DNA of 64,000 nt from Apodemus sylvaticus (lineage: Eukaryota; Chordata; Mammalia; Rodentia; Muridae), in assembly GCF_947179515.1 (NCBI RefSeq), contig NC_067495.1, positions 136,271,655-136,335,654 on the forward strand. Reading direction: 5' to 3'. Made by a program: the position numbers and the translations under genes. Under the pieces are notes generated by a model that worked only from the letters and a program-made list of their open reading frames with translations, had not been told where the DNA came from and did no database searches. Below, in pieces: positions 35,427 through 47,522 of this stretch (position 1 is the first letter of the stretch; every line of letters starts with the position of its first letter).

Positions 35427-35818
35427 TGGCTAGTTTTATGTCAACTTGGCACAAGCTAGAGTCACCAGAGAGGAGGAAGCCAAAATACCTCCAAAAGATG
35501 GGCTATATAGGCAGGCCTACAGGGCATTTTCTTAATAGGTTATTGATGTGGGGGAGGGCCCAGCTCATTGTGGGCATGGCTGTAGCTGGGAAGGTGGCCC
35601 TGAGTTCTATGAGAAAGCAGGCTGAGCAAACTCTGAGGAGCAGCCCAATAAATAGCACCCCTTCATGGCCTCTACATTAGCTCCTGCCTCCATGTCCTGA
35701 CTTTCTTCAGTGATGAATAGTGACATGGATGTATAAGCCAAATAAACCCTTTCCTCCCCAATTTGCTTTTGGTCACAGTGTTTCATCACAGAAATAATAA
35801 CCTCTACTAAGAAAGTAA
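35427..35818 (+). repeat. Rodent medium-reiteration repeat, copy 3 (sense)
   Basis: Well-preserved copy: 'ctagttttatgtcaacttgg' start, 'gggagggcccagctcattgtg' centre, 'aataaaccctttcctcccca' and 'tgtttcatcacagaaataat' near the end. Same family as 570-990 (sense), 12888-13285 and 63570-63750 (both antisense). Confidence 0.85.
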
Positions 35819-36339
35819 TTAACCATTATCTGGATAACACTTACATTTGAGGACCTGATCACTCAAAAAGAAAACCACACAAAATTAAATAAAACAAAAC
35901 AAAGGAGGAACCTTTCTGTGAAACGGAGCATGCAGGACCAAATTATACAGCAGTTAGGATGAAGCAGGCATCACTACTGTTCCCACCACTCATCCAACTG
36001 CTTTGGCATGTCTATCCTATGATGAATAGCCTAAGCCTCTAGGAAATAAAAAGATCATTTTGAGAGTTCCAGAGACTACATCACAGAACAATAAGAACTC
36101 AATAAAATGCTCTGGGCTACAGCAGCCCCACCAGTGTGTTCATTCATGTTTGCTGTTAGTAAGAACAATGAATGAGTCCCTATCTCCAGGGCTTTTACAT
36201 GGACCCTATACTCCATGTGAAGGAAGAAAAAGAAAGTAATAATCCCTTCTACTTCCTTCTATGTCTCCACATCCTTCTTAAGTTTTCAGTCAGTTTACAA
36301 AGCAAATTAAGGCAATCGAGTCATAATTAAAGACAAGGA
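35819..36339. other. No recognised feature
   Basis: Unique sequence between repeats. Confidence 0.4.
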
Positions 36340-37020
36340 AATCAAAGGGACCTTGAGGTATCATTGCACACTTATCATGGCCATTATAAAAAATAAAAGA
36401 AGGTGGTGCTGGCACAAATTTAGAGAAAAGGGAAATCTTTATTGTCCATAATTTATAGAAATGTGAACTCAAACAACAGTTATAGAATACAATATGGAGA
36501 TCTATCACAAAATAAAATTAGAGCTATTATATAAGCTAGTAATCCCATTACAGATATATACCCGAAGGAAATGAAAGCATTACATTGAGATATCCATACT
36601 CCTGTCTTCACTGTAGTGTGATTTGCAACACTGGATCAACCCTATATTATCAAACTACATTGCTATTAACAGATAAATAAGCCATGTTGCATAGAAATAC
36701 TACAATATGATTCAGCCATTACAAACAAGAAAATCTTATTTGTGAAGACCATGTGAATAAACTTGGAGAGTGTTCTGCCATGCAAACTAAGTGAACTACA
36801 GGGAGATAAATACTGCATGATTTCACTTATATATAGAATCTAAAATCAACAAACACAGAAGTAGGAAAAAAGAACAGTGTTCCCAGAGGTAAACCAAGAG
36901 AGATGACAATGGCAGCTATAAAGATACAAACGGGACAGAGGACTATTATACTGTACAATGTTGTGGTTATGGCAAATGAGATATTTCATATTTAAAATAA
37001 TTAAGAGAATAAATTTCAAA
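36340..37020 (+). mobile_element. Ancient mammalian L1 (L1M-type) 3' end, sense
   Basis: The ORF2 C-terminal remnant is recognisable in order: 'agtaatcccattacagatatatacc', 'tactcctgtcttcactgtag', 'attcagccattacaaacaag', 'atgatttcacttatatatag', then the early 3' UTR. It carries many substitutions and indels and no open frame. This predates the rodent-specific L1s in the window. Confidence 0.88.
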
Positions 37021-39612
37021 TTTTATCATCACAAAAATGAGAATATGAAATAAGAGCTGCATTAATCAGCTTAATATTAATCATTACACAATGAATATAT
37101 ATCAAAACACCATCTTACAGCACATAAATATATAATTATTATGACAGTAAAAGACACACCTGTGATAAATGTTATGGTAGGAGAATTAAATATCAATGTC
37201 TTAGCACACAGCAATGACTTCTAAATCATTTATATTTATGCTTGTGCAGTATGCACCAAGTAGTCTCTATTTCTAGCCTCTCACTTTTTTAGCCAGCCTG
37301 CATATGGTGTACAAATCCATCTTCCTAAACTACTGCTTTCACCAAATAAGTTTTCTCCTTAAACTTTCAATGGCATCTGACTTTTAAATTAGATATATCC
37401 AAATTTTGTAGCTTCACTTTCATCAGGTTGAATTTGAGCAAACTCAGAGACTTTGGAGTTAAACAGACACATAAGTGGATTGACTTGGCTACTCTCCAGC
37501 TGCTGGAATGTAACTAGGATTTTCAACTTTGCTAAGCCATTGCTTTTCTTCAGCTAGTACGTTTATATTTTATTTAGTCTGCCTGGCATGCCTTCCCATA
37601 TCTTCCTCTGACATCACTTTCTGGCTGGTGTTCCACTTAGCCTTCCCTGCTAGGACACCCGTACTGTAGCAGCATCTATGGACCTGTTTAAAACTAAGGT
37701 GATAATACAGTCGAGAGTGAGTGTTTACATCCATGATCCAATGTAGAGTTCCAGAAGGAGGTTCCAGTATGCCTCAGTGGACTAATGTACATAGATCTCA
37801 AGGCTAAGATATGTCCTCCTCAAGCGATCAATAAATACAGTGAATGACTTGAGAACAAGCCTTACTGCCACATGGCATTGGGCACAGTTATTGGAAATCT
37901 ACAGAGGAAAGTTACTAGCGAAACAGCAGAGCAACAGGCAGTTACAACAGATGGTGTGCAACTGTTTCATCTTTGTCCTATTTTAGCATCATTCATAATG
38001 TCTTGGGATTGGGAGATTTTGAGAGGCCATCTGAAGCTGAACACATCTGTTCATTAGGCAGGTTGGGGCACAAAGAGTTCCCTGTCTAGATATACAAGCT
38101 CCTAGTGATGAGTGTCAGCTCTCATACCATGTCATAAGATCAGCCTTGGCAATTTGTCAGAAAAATTCATTTCAGCATTAGGGCACTGGTCTAGATACAG
38201 AATTATAGGGATTTTTCTCTCTCTGACAAATGAACCCAAAGTCCATGTTTTTTCCTTAGGTGAGGACTTATCCGAACCCATAACAGATCAGGGTACCCCA
38301 GTCAGGATTTCAGGGGCACTGCTGACAAATTACACCATGTGAATAAAATTCAGATATGCCACCCACTACCTCTGAATTCAATCATCAGGATACCAGAAAG
38401 TTTCTCAAGTGCAACAAGAGGAAAACACTCTCTTTTGTTTAAATACCCTCCTTCCATTAGTAACAAGTTCATAGAGTGACATCCTCTAGTATAGATAAAA
38501 TAAGCAAAGGAAACCAGGGGAGAATCTGTGCTGCTCACACCTGCTAGCTAACTGTCAAAACGCTCTACATTGTTTGAGGACAAGTACCACCTATATGACT
38601 CACTTATTTGTTATCAGCAACTAGCGCAAGGTCAAAACTAAGAGAGCATTGTTAAACATCTACTAGGAACCAACCCAGAAACATTGCTCCGTACTCTGTA
38701 GGTGTAAATGGTTTCCTTCTAAGCCACTGAAGAACTATGGCAGGCCCAGGATCCTCTATGCCTCAGTTATTTGAGGGAGAAGCACAGGAACTATACTACC
38801 TTTATTTAATGCATCTAAAATACCATCTTTCCTTACTATATTGAAGCATCCATAGCTACTCTTATTATATATGAATCAAAAGGTGCTAAGAGATGACTAA
38901 CTGCCTCAAATCTGAAGAAGGGGAGATTTGTAAGAAGAAAAGAATGAAAATCATTTCTCTTTTAACATCTTTATAAGATATCAGAGCAATTTCACAAATG
39001 GCAAAGATAGAGCCTGTATCCTGTGTTTGCTATTCCACCAGCAGTGTGAGGAAGAAAAGATGCTGCGTGTCTGTAATCACCTCTTCTTCTCACGTATTCT
39101 CTCAAGATCCTCACAAGGCCTCAGAGGAGACAGTCACATTAAAACTGTTGTAGCCATTCCTCCTCTTGAGGAAACTTTATTTTAGCATGTATTTCTCTGC
39201 TGCTGGGACCAGCATCTCCTCTGCTCCAATTCTACCTGTCAGGTTGGCAGATGAGAAATATTTTTTCAAGTTCTTTAATCTTTATTTAGTTTACTCAAAA
39301 CTAAGTTGGTCGTTTCTGCATTTTGAATATTAGAAGGGTGTAGATGAGGTGAAATAAAGGTACAGGCTTATGGGGTTAAACTGGGTGTTATCAGAATATC
39401 AAGAAACAGCATTTACTGACTATAGACTACAGTTGATATATATGAGTAGAAGAAACATGAGTACATGGAACCCTATGTTTAATTATAACTTCCAATGTCA
39501 CAATTCTTAAGCAGATTATAATGCCACTGCTCCGTACATCAGAGCCCCCTCCCAGGCTCTCCCCTACATTCACATCCCACAGAGCATCCTTCCAAGTCTG
39601 GGAAAGGTCTTC
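37021..39612. other. No recognised gene
   Basis: Mostly unique. Around 37700-38345 the base composition is more balanced. An open frame at 38112-38342 (76 codons) has no start context or splice evidence that I trust. An unrecognised old LTR is possible. Confidence 0.4.
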
Positions 39613-39629
39613 TTATCATCTCTTTCTTT
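39613..39629. repeat. Target-site duplication (left) of B1
   Basis: The 17-mer ttatcatctctttcttt is repeated exactly at 39806-39822. Confidence 0.95.
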
Positions 39630-39805
39630 TTTAAAGATTTCTTTTGTTTGTTTGGTTGGTTGGTTTTTTGATACAGGGTTTCTCTGTGTAGCCCTGGCTG
39701 TCCTGGAACTCACTTTGTAGACCAGGCTGGCCTTGAACTCAGAAATCCGCCTGCCTCTGCCTCCCAAGTGCTAGGATTAAAGGCATGCACCACCACCCCC
39801 TGGCT
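39630..39805 (-). mobile_element. Young B1 SINE, antisense, with 17-bp target duplications
   Basis: A T-rich tail complement (39630-39672) leads into the full antisense B1 body: 'acagggtttctctgtgtagc', 'agaccaggctggccttgaac', 'cctgcctctgcctcccaag', 'attaaaggcatgcaccacc'. Close to consensus, with exact target duplications, so a relatively recent 7SL-derived retrotransposon. Confidence 0.97.
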
Positions 39806-39822
39806 TTATCATCTCTTTCTTT

Positions 39823-40599
39823 AGCACAAAAAACAGTGACATCACTAAGGTTCAGTAGGGAAGAAATTGTCAAGGGCGGCACATTAGGAAACCCTAGGGA
39901 GCTTTTATGAGAAACAGGCTAAATGTCCCAAGTGACTTATACTCAGAAAAAAAATAACCTTCTGAATCCCAAGCCACAAAGCAGCTACAGTGGGAAAGAA
40001 ATTTCTAAATGGCAAATATAAGCTAAGACAAAAAAATTGATCAACAAATGCCTGGATATCACCAAAGAGACTTCAAAGCAATACATTTATTCCAAAGTAA
40101 CTTCTACATGCTTCTTGCAGGAAACTGTCTATAATTTAGAATTATCAACAAGGAAGGTGTGAAAGTGACTTTCTGACTTGATTGTATTCTGTGAATGAAG
40201 GTGTCAAGTCCACATGTGGGTTAGCATATTTTTTTACACACCTTGAATTTATGAAGACAGAATGATCTACATTTTAGGGAAAGAGAATGGAGAAAGGAAT
40301 AAAAATGGTAATTTAAATGGTAAATGAACTTACATTCTGTCAGTCCTGGGATGTCAGGAGGTTCTTTTAATTCACTGATAATAGATTGTGATTTAACACA
40401 ATATTCCCTATATATCTATCAAATGGGGGAGGGCCTTCCTTTGGTACCTAAACCACATTGTAAATGCCACCAGTAGATCATATTACATACTAATGCTCAA
40501 ACCCACTAACTCAAGTTTGCATACAGGACTATGGCCAATGTCTTAAGAACAAGTCCTTATACAGTATTCCCAATATGTGGCCTCTATCCCTTGTCAGGT
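39823..40599. other. No recognised feature
   Basis: Unique AT-rich sequence. Confidence 0.45.
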
Positions 40600-40950
40600 A
40601 TGGTTGTTTAAAATATAAAGTCACCTATAGGCTCATATGTTTTATTAAATATTTGGGCTCTACTTGGGGACATTGCTTGGGTAGATTGTAGACTTGTTAG
40701 AAGAACTATGTCACTGGGGGGCAAGCTTCGATATTGTAAAGACTGTACCATTCCCTGTTCATTCTGTTTCCTGTTTGTGGTTTAAAATGTGAGCACACAG
40801 TAAACCTGTTACCGTGTCTGCTACTTTCTCCCACGACTCCTAGCCATGATGGACTCTTATCTTTCTGGGACCAAATAAGCTCTCTTTTATTCCCTACAAG
40901 TTGCCTTGTCATGGTGTTTTATCACATCAATAGCAAAGTAAAAAATACTG
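40600..40950 (+). repeat. Rodent LTR-like medium repeat, sense
   Basis: The order 'ggctcatatgttttattaaat', 'gaactatgtcactggggggc', 'ccctgttcattctgtttcctg', 'gccatgatggactcttatct' and the end 'catggtgttttatcacatca' corresponds to a common rodent repeat whose end resembles the family at 35427. Exact name not known to me. Confidence 0.65.
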
Positions 40951-41781
40951 CATGTCAAAACTACAACTCTTGGTCCTTGTTCCTGTACTTGTGCTCCTTC
41001 TGTTTGTCTCCCACCTCGAAGAAAAGAACACCTAGGAATGCAGATGATTGTTTTCTTTTTTCCATATGCTGAATGTCTTATACTCCATCTGCAGCTTCTG
41101 TTTGTTCTGCTTCCAATTTCGGTTCTAAATCCTACTACTCTGAATGCACATGCAATTTTACCTGTCGTAGTTACTAAAATTCTTCTGCTGAACTCCCCCA
41201 GTAGGTTTCCAGTTTGATTTTCCACTTGTAATTTTTTACTTTTCCACTCAACACAATCACCAGAGTATCCCTTTAAAACTGAAATCTCTTGGATTATCTA
41301 TGCTGCAAGTTGTGCATTTCTCTAGATCACTTATTAGAAACTCCAAATATCTTACTACAGCTTCTTCCAATATACAAGCACATACAAAGTCTATCTTGGG
41401 CACTGTGGTTTACACAGCATGATTCCTATAAAAAGTGAATAAATATGTGAAGAGAGGTATGCTAGACCAGCTTCTATTTTTGTTAAAGCAATGATTCCTC
41501 TTTCCTCCCCATTTTAGTATTTAGTACTGGATGGACATGCATTGTTTTAATTACAATATAGAGAGGATTCTTGTTTACAAGAGACCTTGGGGCTATCCTG
41601 TTACTAGAAAACCTACACAGAAGACTGGAAATCTCACTGCACTAAAAGCACTGCTGATGTGCCTTTGGGATGCACTAGAGTGACTTCTTGAGCCAAAGGA
41701 AACAGTGTTTCCCTTACATCTTCCATGCCCCCAGTCCTCCAAGAAACCTCCTGTAACTAATGCCCCATCAGGAAGTCACTG

Positions 41782-41812
<31 letters not shown>

Positions 41813-44388
41813 TAAGTAGCATATAAACTCTGTGATCCATAAATTCAGAGATCAGGTTTGTCACATTTCTTCACTTGGCACAGGTTTGTTATGCAGAGGA
41901 ATTGATTCATCCATTTCTCCAATATATATGAAACACTTAATATCAGGAAAAATAACAAAGGATCTATCTATCACAGCATAAAGGTGGTATGACTGAATTC
42001 TATCTTCCAAGTGAATTTCCAGTTAGCTTGAAGATGTTAAGATTCCTGGAAATTGAATTATTAAAGGTTCCTGATTTTCTGAATCCATGCAGATTTGAAG
42101 TGTCAGTAAATTGGAAGCTTTTCAAGAATAAATAAACAGACTGCAGTACAGACAGGTAAACAAATGGGAATTATAAAAGTAAGGTTTATAGACATAAAAA
42201 TTCAAATTAAAGCCTAACAGGGTTTATTTTTAAAAGAGATTTAAAAAACTGAATGGATGCATTAAACCTTTCAAAGATATAATGAAAATATTTTTCCAAG
42301 AATTAAAGGAGATACACATCTTGAGATCTAATAAACATACTAAGCTCCTGGAAAGATAAGTCAAAGCAATCTATGCCCAGACTCATTATAATGAAACTGA
42401 AGATGTCTGATGAATCAACATATTTAAAGGAAATGAAGGAAAACAATATTGTTTAAAAGATACAGATTAAAAGCTCAGTTTTTTTTTTGTCTGAGATAAG
42501 TGGAGTAGTTTCTTTTAAGTGATGATGGGGTTGTTAGAAACTGAGACAGCTTTGCTATGCTAACGTGTTATTTACCGAGCAGAAGGAAAATAGCAACTAC
42601 TGTAGTCAAATTAGACCTGAAGGAGGCAACAGTATAGGAAACTTTAGCAAAGGTATACAATTAGTTTGAATAGAAAGCAACTAAATTCAAGGAGTTGGGT
42701 GCATGAGAGTGGCAAGCGAAGAAGGGGGCAATCAATCTAAAGAACTACTTAACTGGCAACAATGAAAGAAAGGACTAGTTAAAGGAGAGTATGTAACAAT
42801 GACATATTAGTGGACTATGAGAGAGAAGAATTTTATGAGTGTTAATTGGGACACAAGAGTTAATACATTCAGGGCTCCTCACAATTAATAGGGAGAAACT
42901 AGAGAAATGGGATAATTTTAGATTAGTGAAGCAACAGTTTAAGGAAAACCAGGAAAAACCCATTTTTGGACTTGGTTGGGCATCTTCTATGGGGGAGATT
43001 AAAATCTACTTTCCAGTCGCCCAGGATTCTGAGTTGCAGAGTTGATGATGATGGCAAATATCTATTGCACTGCTCAAGGAAGACACACAATAGAGGTGGC
43101 TATTTGGATAGTCATACCATAACTGGATAAACATGGCACTCATTTTGTGTGATAAACAGATTCCTTTTGAGACAGGATTTCACACTTGCCTTAGGCTCCC
43201 AAGGGCTAGGAATACAACACTGAGCCAGCGGTCCTGGCTCATAAACATTCTCTTGAAACATTTTTTGAAATTATATTTATTGAATTTATGTGTTTGTGTG
43301 TGTGTGTGCATGTATGTGCATGCATGTGTGTATAGGTATGTATGTATGTGTATATGCATGCACTGCATGAGAAAGAAGAGAAAAATAATATTGGCTGAAA
43401 CGTTCCATAAGAAATATCTGTTTAGAAATACATAACAGAAGTGTGCCTCATCAGTGAACTTTATAAAGGAATTTGGATGTATTTAGTAATATACTCTATG
43501 TTAAAAGAAAAATAGAATTACATACTACTAAATACCAAATAACACAACTAATACCAAGTAATCTAAATACCAAAATAATATGGTCAAACCATTTCTAAGG
43601 TACTGTAAGTGTAAGTGGCCCATTGGAACACTTACCTAAAAACTCTGAAGTTCTGAAACATACTAATTAAATAACAAAAAATAATCTACTGGCAAGAATA
43701 TTATGAGTTTTATATGAGAAAGAGCTGTACCTGATGATTAATATTGAATTTAGAGATAATTGGGGTTAATTTTAAATTATCTTTTATTATGAAACATTTA
43801 AAGAAAGACCAATTTCTTAGGCCTCTAGACTCACTATTATTTCTAGATAGAGTGAAAAGACTGAAAAGGTGGGAAAATCAGTTTTTTAGAAAAGTATCTG
43901 GTTCCTAGCAGTTTAACATTTTAAAACAGCTTGACAAAACAAAACCATTGATTGGCACATGCTGTCATCTATCCAGGGACAAGCTTAATGACTGTTCCTT
44001 GCATACTACTTCTAGGAGAACAATAAAAATAATTCTCCAAATTCCTACTACACAATACTTGAGCAGTCAAATTTTAAGGTTGGAAAATGTTACTGCTGGA
44101 AAATGTTACTGCAGAAAAGAAGACAGAAATCTCACAAGTCTATAAAAATTTAAAACAGGAAAACAAGTAGGGATCAATAAAAATATACCCCATCAACCAC
44201 AAAGCAATCAATCTGGTCCAGGGAAGTGATTTTCCCTTGTGTAGTGAAGTCCACAGCTGTTTACCTGGGTACCACACAGTACCCTGAACTATCCAAAATG
44301 TTGGTTAGCGGCTTCTATTGTATCTCTATGTCTTTGTAGCTAAGGCTGAAAATGAGACAGATTTTTTTCCTTGCATAGTTAAAAATAC
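40951..44388. other. No gene; poly-T and TG-rich tracts only
   Basis: Unique sequence. Contains an uninterrupted T28 run at 41782-41809, TG/TGCA-rich sequence at 43290-43355 and a perfect 16-bp direct repeat (44081-44096 and 44097-44112). No supported coding exon. Confidence 0.5.
41782..41809. repeat. T28 homopolymer
   Basis: 28 uninterrupted T. No SINE or L1 body lies next to it on either side, so it is either an orphan tail or a simple repeat. Confidence 0.95.
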
Positions 44389-44507
44389 TTCCATTTAAGT
44401 TTGGGTTTGTCTCTTTATTTCTTAAGACAGAAGGCAGCCTGTCAAGTAAGGCCCAGGCTGCATCATGCTCACTGTTTCTTTCAAATAAGAATCTGGCCAA
44501 CTCCAAC
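44389..44507 (-). CDS. Second candidate coding exon of an unidentified gene
   Basis: On the minus strand an acceptor (cattttctttttatctactag) is followed by a 119-nt segment. It is one base, 39 open codons (starting LELARFLFERNSEHDAAW and including LDRLPSVLRNKE) and one base, then a modest donor (GGAA|gtattt). It looks helical, like a repeat-rich scaffold protein. It ends in phase 1, which is exactly the phase needed by the exon at 18124-18369, so direct splicing would keep the frame. The open frame also continues past the donor to a stop at 44315, so a terminal exon is an alternative. I do not recognise the protein. Confidence 0.4.
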
Positions 44508-44699
44508 CTAGTAGATAAAAAGAAAATGATTGTTTGGGTATACATTAAGTATGAGTACATGGAATAAACTCAAAGATTTCCAAAGGCTCTTTGTAATTTC
44601 CAAGAAGATGTGATTTAATATTTGGGTCCCAGGAGTTAGGAGTTCTGAATGACATAAGTTGATATTACACTGGTACTTCTTGCAGGGACAGAAAGTAAT

Positions 44700-44840
44700 G
44701 AATGTAAGTGAAATTGTTTATAACATCTCTAACTCTTTGCTTAGTACCTACTATAATTCAGGCCCTTTACTAGTCATTTGAGAAAAAACGAAGTATTTAT
44801 GTTTTATCTTTCTTGTTCAGGAATTTATAATCAATATTGG
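44700..44840 (+). repeat. Possible L2 remnant
   Basis: 'cttagtacctactataattcaggccc' and 'ttgttcaggaatttataatc' weakly follow the L2 3' end order. Confidence 0.4.
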
Positions 44841-45004
44841 TAATACATAGTATAATTTTGGGTATAGGGCACAGTGCAAATCTGATACTTTAGTGGTCTG
44901 CACTCTTAGTTGCACTTGGACTTTCTGACATTCTGCTTCCAAAGGCCTATAGTAGAGCCTGGGCATTCATCATTTATGTAAGCCCTTTCAAGTGGCTTGT
45001 TTTG

Positions 45005-45180
45005 TTTTTGTGATACTGGCAGCTCAACCTAGTGCCTTTCACCACTGAGTAAACTGCTAGCCCCTTTCTTCAGACAGGATCTTGCTAAGGAGCCCAAGCT
45101 GCCCCAAAACTCAAAATGCCCCTGATTCTGGCTCCTAAATGCTAAAACTAAAGTCCATGTCACTAAAGCTGGCTCAAGTA
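45005..45180 (-). mobile_element. B4-type SINE, antisense
   Basis: An ID-like part ('gatactggcagctcaacctagtgcc...ccactgagtaaactgctagcccc') is joined to a B1-like part ('gacaggatcttgctaaggagcccaagct'). That fusion defines B4. Old and diverged. Confidence 0.8.
45117..45172 (+). repeat. Short duplicated segment, copy 1
   Basis: The distal part of the B4 is repeated at 45723-45777 with several mismatches, including the non-consensus block 'tgattctggctccta'. Confidence 0.75.
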
Positions 45181-45722
45181 ATTTTAATATGTAAACATAG
45201 TCAAAACTCCCAAAGTGTTTCATGAAAAAAACATGTGCTATGTGGGTTACTTTTCTTACTTGATTTATAAATAGAATATATTTAGTGGCAAGACTCAGTA
45301 AACTGATAGAATATATTTTGAGGTAAGATTTAGTAAATAAAATGTACTTTTGCCTAATGAAAGAAACTAAAGTCATAAGGTCTTATATTCTGTTGGTGAT
45401 TTACTCATTAGATGTACATCACTGCAAATTATTGAAGAGAGCTTTGAGATCTCAGTGAATTTATAAAAGAAGTAAGTATACACTTGACCCATCTGAACAG
45501 ATATGAAGAATAATGGCTCAGGGAGATTGGTAGGAGTTTGAACACTGAGAAAGGACATACCTAGTTTCACACTGATTGTGTAGAATAGAATGATTTTACA
45601 GCCTGGGATTCGTGGAGAAGTGAGAAGCTGAAAAGAATAGAAGGTGCTAGAGCTGGCCAATTCTTTGAAGAAAGGCAATGAGTTCCTGAACCTGTCATAG
45701 ATACACAGCATCTTATTCAATG

Positions 45723-45777
45723 TGCCTCTGATTCTGGCTCCTAATTGCTAAAATTAAAGCCTATGCCACTAAAGCCA
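45723..45777 (+). repeat. Short duplicated segment, copy 2
   Basis: Partner of 45117-45172. It has no accompanying ID-like half, so it looks like a copied fragment of the nearby B4 and not an independent SINE. Confidence 0.75.
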
Positions 45778-45847
45778 TGTCCTATAAAAGGAATAAAACT
45801 GTTTTTGATTAATCATAACATAAACAAACAGCAGATATTTATATTTA

Positions 45848-45890
45848 TTTACTTACTTACTTACTTACTTACTTATTTACTTATTTATTT
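45848..45890. repeat. (TTAC)n microsatellite at a SINE tail
   Basis: About seven ACTT units with TATT variants directly adjoining the tail of the B1 at 45891. It probably grew from the SINE A-tail. Confidence 0.93.
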
Positions 45891-46030
45891 TGGGACAAGA
45901 TTTCTTTGTGTAGTTCTTGCTGTCTTGGAACTTGCTTTGTTGACCAGGCTGGCCTCAAGCTCAAGAAATCCACTTGTTCCTGTCTCTCAAGTGCTGGGCT
46001 TAATGGTGTGTGCCATCACTGCCTAGCCAC
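45891..46030 (-). mobile_element. B1 SINE, antisense, diverged
   Basis: 'gggacaagatttctttgtgtag', 'gttgaccaggctggcct', 'gtgctgggcttaatggtgtgtgcc' in antisense B1 order. Confidence 0.9.
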
Positions 46031-46794
46031 AGTGGGCACTTCAGTTTTAATAAACATAAAAAATGATATGGTTGTTCTGACAATGAATGATAGTGGGTGC
46101 TAGCATCAGGATAAAAATTAAACTCTATACACTCTCCCAGAGCCAACATGCTACTAGTACCTGAGAACTCCCAGAAAGAAATCGATGCTTTAAGGGACAC
46201 TGAGAACTTTAGGCTACACATAAAATACATAGAATATGTACTGTCTCCAAGGAATCCAGTAGACAATTCTGAGTCTGTGTCATTTTGTGTTCTGATGTAT
46301 TTACATACTTATTTGTTTATGTCTCTCTATATTGATTTGTTTCACATTTTCTTTTGAGGAGTAGAATTACACACAAACTGAATTGTCAAGAACGATAATA
46401 AGTCAGTTAGCAAGAAGCTCATTTAGGTCTTACATCTAATAAAAATAGGTCCATATTATAATTCCTTATGATGGCCTTTAATCCTCCTTCCTATACCTGG
46501 AAAGAAAGGAATTACCATTCCCCATCTGATAGAGCCTCAACATGAACATAGAACTGAAGGAATATAGAAGACTATTTCTAGTACAGAACAATGAGGTATG
46601 TTTTTTGTTGTTATGCTGAGCTTACAATAACAAGCACATATATGATGCACTTTAAACAATAGTAAAATAACAGTCACCTCCCATGGTCATTGTAATGACA
46701 TAGTCTCACAAATATGTGTAGGAAACATAAAAGGGAATTCAAAATACAACTTAATTCAAAGCATTGTCAAGTGACTCCTTCAGGATGTCAGGTC
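46031..46794. other. No recognised feature
   Basis: Unique AT-rich sequence. Confidence 0.45.
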
Positions 46795-47020
46795 TAGAAT
46801 TATTGCTTTCTGGATCTGAATCAAACACTGGCGCTGTCATCATTTCTAAGCTGTGACCCTACAACACCAGAATCAAATCACTAAACCACCAAGTCCAGTT
46901 TCACTTAATTACAAAATAAAGGAGATAAAAGACAACATATGTCATACAGACTTATTGTGAGGATTAAAGGGTAAATTACAACATTCAACAAATGTTAACT
47001 GTTGATAGTATTCCCATTTT
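46795..47020 (+). mobile_element. MIR SINE
   Basis: Core 'ctaagctgtgaccctacaaca', 'cagtttcacttaattacaaa' and the tail 'cttattgtgaggattaaagg ... caacaaatgttaact' in MIR order. Confidence 0.75.
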
Positions 47021-47049
47021 AGGGGTATGCTCATTGCCTTTATTATATT

Positions 47050-47235
47050 AGATCTTTTCATTCATACATTCTTTCACCAATTTGAGCCATATTTCCTGAG
47101 CACCTGACATGTAGTGGGCACCACTCTATTACCTGGCAACAGAGCAGTGAATTGAACCAGCAAAGTATATTCTTGACCTTCATGTTCTAGTAAGAATGGC
47201 AATAGAAAGAATTAATAAACAATTAATAAAAAACA
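47050..47235 (+). mobile_element. L2 3' end, sense
   Basis: 'tttcattcatacattctttcac', 'tcctgagcacctgacatgtag', 'aacagagcagtgaattgaac', 'gaccttcatgttctag' match L2 3' end order well. Confidence 0.82.
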
Positions 47236-47423
47236 TATTATCACATGTGTTCATTGAAGAACAACAATGGTATGTAAAGGGATGGGAGTGATAAAAGCTT
47301 GCTTATTTGTTTATTTATTTATAAAATAAAATACCACATGCACTACAAGTTTGTACACGTGTTTGGATGAATCAGATAATGGCAAAGTCTGAAGATAGCC
47401 TAAGTGTCTGCAATAGTTATTCA

Positions 47424-47442
47424 ACACACACACACACACACA

Positions 47443-47479
<37 letters not shown>

Positions 47480-47481
47480 AC
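47424..47481. repeat. (CA)n microsatellite
   Basis: About 28 units with single-base interruptions (one CAGA, one CATA), next to an A-rich stretch that precedes the L1 at 47523. Confidence 0.97.
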
Positions 47482-47522
47482 GAAACAAAAATTTAAAAAA
47501 AAACAAAAATAAATGAAAGTAA

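Noticed and set aside
45561..45627. Possible minus-strand exon with excellent acceptor (tattcttttcag) and donor (CTAG|gtatgt)
   Set aside because: Only 67 nt. The most protein-like frame contains a stop, and the open frame ends in a phase that does not fit the candidate exon at 44389-44507. Worth rechecking with RNA data but not called.
45373..45720. 115-codon minus-strand frame
   Set aside because: It runs through apparent acceptor and donor sites and into intron-like sequence; as a single ORF it is not protein-like.
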